Shown here: positions 55,761-64,000 of the stretch, piece by piece
Position numbering within the stretch: position 1 is the stretch's first letter
Layout: each line of letters starts with the position of its first letter
Origin: Phialocephala subalpina
Taxonomy: Eukaryota; Ascomycota; Leotiomycetes; Helotiales; Mollisiaceae
Length of the DNA: 64,000 nt
Direction of reading: 5' to 3'
NCBI GenBank assembly: GCA_900073065.1
Contig: FJOG01000016.1
Coordinates: forward strand, 62,001-126,000
Made by a program: the position numbers and the translations under genes
The notes under the pieces: model-generated
The model's database searches: none
Seen by the model: the letters and a program-made list of their open reading frames with translations, nothing else
What the model was told of the DNA's origin: nothing

Positions 55761-56568
55761 AATATGGGGTATATCCTCGTCCACGATTGCCTCTGTAGCC
55801 ACCACGATATCCACCTCCTCTTGGAGCAAAGCCACCTCGACCCATGTAACCACCACGACCTCTCGGTGCACCTCTGCCACCACCACGGCCACTACGGTTC
55901 ATACCGGGAACGTTTGTGCGCTTAGGAACGACCTGTAAGAGGCAATGATTAGCGGAGAACAATAGCGAAGAAAGGGAGCTTGTCAAACCTTCAGGTTACG
56001 TCCACGAAAGACACTTTCGTTCAAGACAAGAGCTTGAGCGACGAGGCTTGGTTCTGAGAACTCCACATACGCATACCTGCATATCCTAGATTAGCATCCA
56101 TCTCTTGCCAGGTAGCGTTGATCATCAAAGATTCTTGACTTTCTCCGCCCAAATTATACATCATCGGAGAAATCGTGAACGAACCCCTTGGGATGGCCAG
56201 TGAACTTGTCTAGCAGGATGGTGACACGGTTGATGGAGCCACAACTCTGAAAGTGTGCCTGAATCTCCTCTGGTGATGCAGCATAGTCGACGTTGCCCAC
56301 GAAGATGCTTCTCGAGTCGATGTCCTCCTTGTCTTCTCGCAGCTCGTTGGTTTGTTGGTCGAGCGTCGCTTGCATCTCTCGGAGCTTTGCTGCCTCCTCT
56401 TCCATCTCTGCAACCCTTCTCTTCATTGCTGAAATCTCCTCCTATGAACATCGTCAGCATTATCCACAATAGCTTGGGGAAGTCAAGCGCAAAACATACC
56501 TCATCGTTCCCTTCCTCTTCCGCAACCATAACATCCTCTTCTACTACCTTAGGCTCCGAGTCGGCCAT
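55759..56568 (-). CDS. PAB2: Nuclear poly(A)-binding protein PAB2 (PABPN1 type)
   Basis: Binds poly(A) tails in the nucleus and links polyadenylation to the exosome. Exons 56500-56568, 56185-56441, 55989-56076 and 55759-55932 give 195 aa. An acidic N-terminus leads into a coiled coil ([20 protein letters not shown]), then the RRM with RNP2 [10 protein letters not shown] and RNP1 formed across intron 2 (GHPKG|YAYVEF). [20 protein letters not shown] is the family's RRM end. The C-terminus is RGG-rich, a site of arginine methylation in homologues. The order coiled coil, RRM, RGG is that of Pab2/PABPN1. The stop codon abuts a CT microsatellite and the gap lies 41 bp further. Confidence 0.94.
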
Positions 56569-57372
56569 GACGAACAAAAGACTGTTGGAGTTTGCTGGGC
56601 GCAAGAAGAAAAGATGTTGTCGTGGGGAGGAAACAAGATGCGACGAGGTCTTCGCTATATAGTCGTTAGCGCAGCCTCGCCAAAGGCGGTGAATTGAATC
56701 TCTGATGATCAACCAGACAGTGAATCTGAAGCCTTGTAGATTCACCATCGACAACCACATAGCTGCCAAGGGATGTCCAAGAGCAGCACTCTTTATTGCA
56801 GCAGAAGCAAGCTCTTTTTACAATAATTATAATGAAAGTCAATTGGGTTAGCGACGTACCTTTTTTCTATTTGATAAAATAGAATGAATATCGTATGGTG
56901 TTTACAGAACAGAATTATCTTCAAAGCGCGGCCTGAGAGCGACGCGAGGCTGCAGGCAAGTTTTCGTCATTTTCAATCTCCATGCCAAGACACAAGCTCA
57001 ATGCACCACTCCACCAAGGCTGATGAGCTTCAAAACTCTTCAGATCTTCTCAACAACATATCGAACTTTCCAAGGGCTCAATTTTGCTATCCAAAACCCC
57101 CTCTCCCAGAGAGCACACACGATTATTACATTAGTGTGTACAATAACCAAGGCAAAAGCAAGCAGGTTTACCTCCACTCAGCACCGATAAGAGACGTGCG
57201 CCACGAAGCCTCCTCTCCCACGTTGATCCCACACCACCGCTTCTCCTCAATAATAAGAGAGCAGTCTCTCCAGCTCTAGCTCCAGCAAGTGCTACAACTC
57301 TTATTTACTTACTGCCTTCAATTGTTATTGCTCTTTACAGCCCAGCAGTACACGAAGCTACCCCACCTCACA
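56569..57372. other. Shared upstream region of PAB2 and the proton channel gene
   Basis: About 0.8 kb between divergent ATGs. Pyrimidine-rich stretches precede the channel start. Upstream in-frame codons at 57289 belong to the 5' UTR by my reading. No other feature. Confidence 0.45.
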
Positions 57373-58174
57373 ATGCCCTCCGACGCAACATCCTCCCAAC
57401 CCCTCCTCGGCGAGCCCTCAAGTTCCTCCTCTCCCACAAATAGCAAACAACCCTCCTCTCCCTCCTCTCCCTGCTCATCAGCAACAAAAGACAACCCCAA
57501 ACGCCTCCAACACCTCCACCAATACTGCCGCAACTCCGTCAAAGCCTTCCTCTCCTCGCCCGCACAGCACTACACCGTCCTCTCCCTCGTATCGTTCGAC
57601 CTCTTAGGCATCTTCGCAGATATCATAATCAATTTATATCAATGCGATGAAGGAGATTTCGCGGGGCCGTGGTGGAACGATGTTAGAGGGGGATTGGGAA
57701 TTGCGGGGTTGGTGTTTAGTTGTTTGTTTATGTTGGAATTGATACTTAGTGTTTGGGCTTTTGGTTGGCGGTGCGTTCCTCTCTTCTCCATATTACCTGT
57801 TCAATTCCTTTCTGCATTTCTGTACTTGTGCGTATTGGTTGTGTAAGTGAACTAAGTTTCGCAGCTATTTCAACTCCAAATTCCACTGCTTCGACGCCGC
57901 CGTCATAGTAGCAGGCTTCATAACCGACGTCCTCCTACACGGGGTCCTCGAAGAAGTCGCCTCCCTAGTCGTCATACTCCGTCTCTGGCGCTTCTTCAAG
58001 ATAATCGAGGAATTCAGTGTTGGAGCCGAGGAGCAGATGGATGGATTGAATTTGAGGATCGAGCAGTTGGAGACGGAGAATGAGGATTTGAGGAGGGAGT
58101 TGAAGAAGCAGAAAGGGACGTTGGATGAGGAGGAGGAAGTTGGGTTTGGAATTCAGAGTGGGAGTGGTGCTTAG
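57373..58174 (+). CDS. Voltage-gated proton channel (Hv1/HVCN1-like)
   Basis: Four-helix voltage sensor that conducts protons outward on depolarisation. Exons 57373-57770 and 57865-58174, with a 94-nt intron, give 235 aa. A Ser/Pro-rich N-terminus leads to S1 SFDLLGIFADIIINLY with the selectivity Asp76. S2 is FSCLFMLELILSVWAF. S3 is CFDAAVIVAGFITDVLL with Asp143 and Asp154. S4 is LVVILRLWRFFKIIEE with Arg172, Arg175 and Lys178 in the RxWRxxR/K signature. A C-terminal coiled coil (LNLRIEQLETENEDLRRELK) should dimerise the channel, as in animals. There is no separate pore domain. Fungal Hv1 channels are known; the role here, perhaps cytosolic pH control, is inferred. Confidence 0.9.
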
Positions 58175-58844
58175 AAGTGTGATGAGAGATGTTAGTGAGA
58201 GGGATTGATGGATGACGGGATGGGGATGGCGCATTTGGGGGTATTAGTGAGTGAGATAATTGCATTGTAAGTTTTGTGCTACGATGTGATGTGTGTGGAT
58301 TGATGGAGCGTAACGTTAGTGTTTTTAGCATGCGACAATTCTGATATTTTCCTATGAGATGGTAAAGTCAAAATTATTGGCGTTCAAGACAGTGAGCCAC
58401 GTTCAAGAAATGTCCTAGAGATTTGGTACATTGAAAAATATGTTACAAAGTTATTCGAGTGCATCATATATGGCTATGATTTGATAGTAGTAGGTTCGTC
58501 CAGCTGGAACACTACTTTCCAACTTCAAAAGTCTGAAATTGTCTTGGGTACCGGTACCAGGTACATTCAAAATCATGTTCTGAAGATTCTTTGTACGAAG
58601 AAAATACTAGGACTTATGGAGTGGAGATAGTCCCCGATATCTGACACATTCAGATCGATGCAAGATGATTGGGTGTGAATCGTAATATTGGTATTCTATC
58701 ATACAACAATTCTATAGAAGAGAAAGGTTTCTAGGTCCTCCGTATGCAACAGCAGCGCTTAGCACGAAGCGCAGAATCAAACATCGCTATACTCATACTT
58801 CTTCACTAATTTTTGGTTACAAATACTCATCATCGAGTCGCGCT
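58175..58844. other. 3' regions of convergent genes
   Basis: Between the proton channel and AHC1-like stop codons. No gene recognised. Confidence 0.45.
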
Positions 58845-60902
58845 TTAAATCTTTCGACCTTTCCTCTCTCTAGTGACATCCTTCACAGGACTGACAAAAG
58901 TGACGTGTTTGTGCTTGTCCTCTTTCTTGAGTCGCATCGCATCGCTTCCACTTCCCGACCGATTCCTCATGATCGTCCTGGGAACCACCTTGTCTCCGTC
59001 GTCCTCGAATTGGATCTCCGCCACGCTATCATCATCCTCATCCTCAGAGGCAGCACTCTCCGCATCATCACCTTCGTCGTACTCGCCATCATCACTGACT
59101 AAGCTAGGTGCGTTGTTACTTGCAACGGTGTTCGGGCTCAGGTCAAGTAGCGAGGGTCCATCGAGCATGTCCACATCAACATCAACCACTCGAGACTCGG
59201 GAGAATGCTCAGGGTGAGAGTGTGCCAGACCTGAAGGCTCAGAGCAGTTCGTAGAAGAGTTTGTGTTGATGACCGGTATGGCATGACATAATCTTGGTGA
59301 TATGCCACTCAAAGCTGGTTGTCGAGGATTTCTGACATCTATACCTTTGCTGCTGCTGGGCCGACCAAGAGGTGCTGGTAACACACCAGCTCGAGCCGGC
59401 ATGCGCATGGGTGGAAGTGGTGAATCTGCGCCATCAAGCCCTCCGATAGCCCGTCGAGTGGTTTCTGGCTCTGCTTCAGAATCCTCATCCTGTGATGACA
59501 ACTCGTCCAAGTCGACCTTCTGCTTAGCTTCACCAACGGCCTCATCCAGATTACCCCCAAAGCCCTTGCTGCGCATGAGCTCCGAAAGATGCGGTGTGAA
59601 AGACGACGGAACAAAGTTGTGACTCGGCATAGCTGGCGTTCTAGCGACCTTGACTGGCGATGAGGTCGCGCTGGTCGGTATTGAAGTCACACCAGGAAGT
59701 CTGCCTTCTAAGAACAATTTCCTTGAAGTTTCAATGTGAGATAGAAGTGCAGCGAACGCTTCTTTTTCTGGCGGAGCGCTTCGAATCAACGGATGGACAA
59801 GATTGTTCGTCGTTGGACTCTTCTCCTCGCCAACGATACCACCGACCTCGTCAAGTTCGATAGCCTGTCCACTTGCAACTGCAGCTTCTTCGTGACTCTT
59901 GAATTCGATCTTGTGAGCAATACGACAGTGATTGATGAAGCCTTGAGTGCTAGAAAAGTTGTCTCGGTGACATTCAGGACAGACAAGCTTAACCCATTGA
60001 CCATCTCCACGCTTGAGAATACAAGGACCAGCCTTCTCTTTTGGTTGAGCGTAGCCGCTAGGAAGAGCTTGAAACTTTTGCGAAGTAGAGCCTCTTTGAG
60101 ATCTCGATTTGCTAGCAGGCGTTCCTTCAGCAATGCTGTGTCTCGTTGCACGACCCTCCGGTACTGTTTTCCCGGCACGTGATTGATCAAGACTTCGTTG
60201 CCACTCAACCTCCACTCCATCGAAACTGGGATCCGGAATGAGCCACTTGGCATAATGTCTTGAGTAGGGACCATCAGTGACCCCAAAAGGTGCAGCCCAT
60301 TGCGGTACTTTCTCTTTCTGACCAAGGACTGAGCCTTTCCCGCTGCTGATGTTGAGCATCGAGGTGGAAGTACCCTGAGAGACTGGATAAGGAATCAAGT
60401 GACAACGACGAAGCTGCTCCAATGCGACTTGACATTTGGCGAGCTCTTGGTTGATCAGGCGTAGCTCTTTGTGCTTCAACAGAATCTCAAGACTGAACTG
60501 AGACTCTATAACATCATATATCCGACTCGGATCGATAGTTGCCGCAGTTTTCTGTCTCCCATCTACTCCAGCCTGAACACTCTCGAGGTCGGGCACAGCT
60601 GTCCGGTCGTCCAACACAGTATTGACCTTCCTTCGCTTCGCGTCTAGTGTATCTCCATGTGCTAACACCGTAGGCCCGTCATCCTCTCTCTTTCGCTTTG
60701 GCAAAGAGTCAGAACGCATCTCGACCACGGGTATGGCATGCGCCATCTTGTGTTCTGCCACTCCATCTACCACCTTGTCGCAACCCCTAGATTCGGAGAG
60801 CCAAGTAAATGATCCGAACATTCGCATACGGGTTTCGTAGCCTTGAAGTGCGTTGATGCGTGGCGCGACCAGGCGCGTTGGTTGAAGGAGTGAGGATTCC
60901 AC
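58845..60902 (-). CDS. AHC1-like C2H2 zinc-finger protein (ADA complex type)
   Basis: Intronless, 685 aa. The only folded element that can be named is one zinc finger, LVCPECHRDNFSSTQGFINH, with Cys308, Cys311, His325 and His330 followed by KIEFKSHEEAA. This finger type is found in fungal Ahc1-like subunits of the ADA histone acetyltransferase complex and in some YEATS proteins. Before it, QFSLEILLKHKELRLINQEL is a helical segment, and QWAAPFGVTDGPYSRHYAKW with LIPDPSFDG is a conserved-looking block. The C-terminal half is disordered, Ser/Asp/Glu-rich, with nuclear-localisation-like KRKRED and AKRRK near the N-terminus. The function is inferred from the finger alone. Confidence 0.65.
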   Translation of the reverse strand: MESSLLQPTRLVAPRINALQGYETRMRMFGSFTWLSESRGCDKVVDGVAEHKMAHAIPVVEMRSDSLPKRKREDDGPTVLAHGDTLDAKRRKVNTVLDDRTAVPDLESVQAGVDGRQKTAATIDPSRIYDVIESQFSLEILLKHKELRLINQELAKCQVALEQLRRCHLIPYPVSQGTSTSMLNISSGKGSVLGQKEKVPQWAAPFGVTDGPYSRHYAKWLIPDPSFDGVEVEWQRSLDQSRAGKTVPEGRATRHSIAEGTPASKSRSQRGSTSQKFQALPSGYAQPKEKAGPCILKRGDGQWVKLVCPECHRDNFSSTQGFINHCRIAHKIEFKSHEEAAVASGQAIELDEVGGIVGEEKSPTTNNLVHPLIRSAPPEKEAFAALLSHIETSRKLFLEGRLPGVTSIPTSATSSPVKVARTPAMPSHNFVPSSFTPHLSELMRSKGFGGNLDEAVGEAKQKVDLDELSSQDEDSEAEPETTRRAIGGLDGADSPLPPMRMPARAGVLPAPLGRPSSSKGIDVRNPRQPALSGISPRLCHAIPVINTNSSTNCSEPSGLAHSHPEHSPESRVVDVDVDMLDGPSLLDLSPNTVASNNAPSLVSDDGEYDEGDDAESAASEDEDDDSVAEIQFEDDGDKVVPRTIMRNRSGSGSDAMRLKKEDKHKHVTFVSPVKDVTRERKGRKI

Positions 60903-62954
60903 AGATTAATGACTCTTATCGCGCAGTCATGGGTTTCGTGGGAGTGGCGGTGGTGGTGGTGCTATTGTCGCAAAGATGGCGATATTCGCTAGCGCGGCCG
61001 GCGGGTTTCGCTGACGTCGATACGAGACCCCTTAAAATCGACCCAAAGAACAACCCCAACAATCCTACAGTCGTGATAAAAGTGTGTACAAGAAGGTCGT
61101 TGAATTACAGTCGCGTCGCGAAAATGAATTATCGTGAAAAGAACGTAGCGAAGAAGAGTTGGCCGGTGTGTGGCGAGTGGTAGGGGAGATGTTGTCGTTG
61201 CGACGGACGGGTAGGTTACGTTGGCGTTGATGACGCGAAAGACGGGCGGTCGATAAGGAGAAAAAGAGTCGTGAATTACAACAGGAAGTAGGAAGATTCG
61301 AAGGTATTAAATAAAACGGAAAGTGCTTTTCATAAGCTTCAAGAAAGGGTGTTTGGGCGTGGTGGTGGTGGTAGGAAGGAAGGAAGGGAGTGAAGGGTGA
61401 AGGTTGGATTTGGTGGTGAAATGGGAGCAACAGGCCGCTGCTGAGGAGAGGAGAGGAGAGGAGCGCAAGTTCTGGCGGGTGCGAGTGGGCTGCTCATTCC
61501 ACACGCTAAATTTAATGGGTGAGCAAGGCCCCCATGCATGCACTAACGCAGACAGGACAAGGTTGAAAGTGGAGGCGTCGCTTCAAATAGAGCAGCGCAT
61601 CCATGATTGGCCACGCTATATTCGACAAGACCTCGCTTTGGAAGGCCGGGTCTGCCGTGGTGGCCGCCCCAGTGGATGCGGATCCGTACGGCCTGGGCAT
61701 CATGCCCGGACAATGCAGATGTCCTCACCACAGACGATACCAATATCACACATCTGAGTGGTTGTGTTGGATGTTGGATGTTGGATGTTGGATGTTGGAA
61801 GGAAGGGGAGGAAAACATCGATGAGGATGAAAATGAAAATGAGAATGGCATCCAGGTCAAGTGTCTGTCATGTCATATCATGCTGACTCCCGAGTGGTGC
61901 TCCAACCCGATCCAAGCAGATCAAGAGATCGTGGACTCTACTGTACAGGTACGCAGAGTGCTGACATCCTTCTTTCAGGTGGGTAGCGGGTTTCGGAGAC
62001 CGGTCTCCATCCTGCCGGCTCGCTCCTCTGCGTGCGAGTGCTGCCCTGAACGAGTGAGATCCAGAGCTCATTGCAAAGGAACCCAGGCCGCGCGGAAGTC
62101 AGCTCAAAGATTCCCAGTTCGGTCCTCGAATAGGAGGCACATCTTTCATACAGGTACACTTGCGCGTGCGTTACTGTAGTTTCGTTCGCTGCCCCATGAA
62201 AGCGCCTCCAGTCAACGCCCAGAACCTGAGACAATCCTTGGTGCGCATCCTTGCACAGGCTTGACGTGTGTTGATTGAGCAGGCTGTGGGCGAGGTGTGC
62301 ACGCAGCCGTCTCGCCGTGGAGCCATAATTACGAGACTGCCTTGCCTTGCACAACGTATTCGTTACTCGTTCCAGCTGCTGGTGGTGGGTCGTTGATATG
62401 TTCGTGATAAGGCAAGAAGTCCCTGATGAGTAAGTAAAAAGGCCAGGAAGCATCACAAGCGGATATCCTGCCAGAAGGAATATGATCATGCGCCTTACTT
62501 TTTGTCTTTGTCAAATAAATCTTCCGAGGCTGTCGATGAAACCACAGACGCTGCCACGCCGAAAATGACCCCACGCGCATGGAAGACGAGGGGCAACTGT
62601 GACAGCTTCTCCACGTCTGTTCTGCCTGATATTAGGTCCCCACCATATCATATCATGTTCCGAAAATGTGTGTCTGTAGGGTGAGACATTTATTCTTCTC
62701 TCTCGACATGTGACAAGGCTTCGGCGCTGTGTGAGGCTACCCTCCGCGCACCTCCCCACGTTCTAAATAGTTTGGATCTGCGGGAGATCAGTGGCTGCAA
62801 ATGCTTGCTTGTCATCACACAAAGTATGTTGGCTAGTCGGTCGTTGCGGAAACTGTATTTGCTTCCAAATTATGGAGCTCCAGGGAAACTCCTTGTGCTT
62901 TCCTCAGCAAAATTTTCTCTTCAGAAGTGTCTACAAGTTCCGATAGAGGACAGG
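60903..62954. other. Intergenic, simple repeats, no gene seen
   Basis: About 2 kb. Contains GGT/GGA-rich patches (60955-60970, 61360-61385), a GGAGA repeat (about 61443-61462) and five copies of TGTTGGA (61765-61799). Open frames here are driven by biased composition and lack motifs. Confidence 0.5.
61765..61799. repeat. Short tandem repeat (TGTTGGA)5
   Basis: Five exact copies of a 7-bp unit. As the period is not a multiple of three, copy changes would shift any frame across it, which argues against coding. Confidence 0.95.
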
Positions 62955-64000
62955 TCATTCCAATGAGGCTAGTATTCTCTCCATAGATGGTAATAGTTCC
63001 ATCAAACAGTCCACACTAGACCGAATGAGAAAGGCTGCGTCCTCGACACTATATTCGGGGTCATTTGTCCTTTCATCATCGCCTGATGGTGAATCATGCT
63101 GTTCAGTGCGCTGCAGAAGGTTCGTCAAAGCCTTGATCTGTTCATCCACTTTTGGGTCAGTGTAAGTTTGGCCAAGAGCCGGCAAGACATCTAGAGGAAG
63201 TTAGTCTTGTTTGGTACGGTTCTATTTGCTTGACTTACATTCAACTAGGATCCTGCTCAATGCGAATGTCAGGTCGATGACAGTAGTTTGGATTGCTTCA
63301 GACTCTGCCAGAATCGTATTCAATTCTCCATCCTCGAACGTGGCTTCCCAAAGATGAAGCCTACCTAAGTCCTCCAGTAGAACACGAGACGAGATTTTCA
63401 ACTCGGGAGACCTTGCTATGAGGGGTGCCAAACTTTTGAACAGTATTGTGGTTTGATGATATAAGATGGTGCCTAGATTTCCGTTGCTGAGCTCTAGCGT
63501 ACCAAGTCTTTCAGTGACTTCAGGCATGGAATGGATTTCCTCGATTTCTGTTGAGATGATGTCTCCGTCGCCGGCTTTGTTCATCTCAAGGCCTACTTTG
63601 CTTTCGAGCCTGATTGTAGCGTCAAGCTCCTGATCTTGCGCTTGGATGAAGCTACCAAGGTCAAAAGGGTCGATGGTGTTCAGACTTGTGGGTTGTTCGA
63701 CAGAGGCATTATTTCTGGGCGAGTACGCATAAAATAGATCCCTCTCACTGCTCGGCCGGATCCTGACTTGAAGGCTTTTAACGTATGCCATTATTGACAT
63801 CGTAGAATCTGTAGAAGCGACGGAACCAGCAAAACTTGTTCGCCTGTTGATCCTGGGATGATTACCGAAGAGATTCGGACTCTTCCCATCCCAAGGTTCT
63901 GCAGTCGAGTTCTGGAGACCGACATTCTCTGCTGAGTCCAAGATCTCCAAATTCTTGCCTGGCGTTCGCCCTCTGTGATTCCATACCAATGTAGTGCTGG
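62955..64000 (-). CDS. Fungal regulatory-type protein, C-terminal part (runs off the window)
   Basis: The frame is open to the right edge, so the start is missing. Exons 63239-64000 (partial) and 62955-63190 join across a 48-nt intron (VEYVLPALGQTY). The segment KSLAPLIARSPELKISSRVL ... EDLGRLHLWEATFEDGELNT resembles the helical fungal N-terminal domain (LxDELGRxxxW) that precedes ankyrin, NACHT or C2H2 modules in many mould proteins. Here it is followed by about 110 residues only, ending LMELLPSMERILASLE, so it is C-terminal in this protein. Upstream is Ser/Asn-rich. Function unknown. Confidence 0.6.

Noticed and set aside
55222..55938. Long plus-strand frame across the gap
   Set aside because: It is mostly unknown bases plus CT repeats and the antisense of PAB2.
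61607..62179. 190-codon plus frame
   Set aside because: Reads through a 7-bp repeat and low-complexity sequence; no motif, and overlapping frames on both strands are equally long.

Overview
The window is nuclear DNA of a filamentous ascomycete (Pezizomycotina). The genes are dense, lie on both strands, and are interrupted by many short introns of mostly 44-110 nt with GT..AG borders. Several introns carry CTAAC/CTGAC-like or TACTAAT branch sites. The gene content is fungal: AXL2, MIC12, an AHC1-like finger, a CFEM-like GPI protein, RSP5 and cwf18. A Leotiomycete-like source is possible but cannot be settled from the sequence alone. No rRNA, convincing tRNA, transposon or CRISPR array was seen.

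Left part (1-15 kb): the 3' end of a zinc alcohol dehydrogenase; a broken gene with a LPxELR-type box; a membrane-anchored class 3 (HFD1-like) aldehyde dehydrogenase; the divergent pair RSM24 (mitochondrial ribosome) and ALG13 (N-glycosylation); a GNAT acetyltransferase; an unrecognised gene with a frame break; MIC12 (MICOS); and an FAD monooxygenase with awkward splice junctions.

Middle part (15-38 kb): mainly housekeeping genes, namely mitochondrial bL17, UTP25 divergent from eIF3f, an R3H/SUZ RNA-binding protein divergent from a zinc-knuckle protein, cwf18 divergent from a large PPR protein, an RBR E3 ligase divergent from SHB17, a METTL21/EFM6-type methyltransferase, and AXL2.

38-41 kb is an accessory, gene-poor island. 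It holds a diverged local duplication of a small membrane-protein-like ORF, and inside the second copy a perfect 2 x 250 bp tandem duplication.

Right part (41-64 kb): a PTC2-type PP2C phosphatase, PCT1 (phosphatidylcholine synthesis), the complex I PSST subunit, a 2.7 kb gene-empty stretch, a small CFEM-like GPI protein, RSP5, an assembly gap of 401 N, PAB2, a voltage-gated proton channel, an AHC1-like zinc-finger protein, and a gene running off the right edge.

The genes are not an operon or metabolic cluster. The recurring functional themes are mitochondria (RSM24, MIC12, bL17, PPR, PSST), RNA processing (UTP25, cwf18, PAB2, R3H) and ubiquitin (RBR, RSP5). The most notable signals are: a stop-free 51-nt intron that splits the catalytic cysteine codon of RSP5; two other stop-free, frame-neutral introns; two GC-AG introns; a GATA palindrome cluster upstream of SHB17; a gap flanked by matching (CT)n blocks; and the nested duplications at 38.5-40 kb. 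Splice sites were assigned by eye and checked for frame arithmetic, not confirmed by transcripts.
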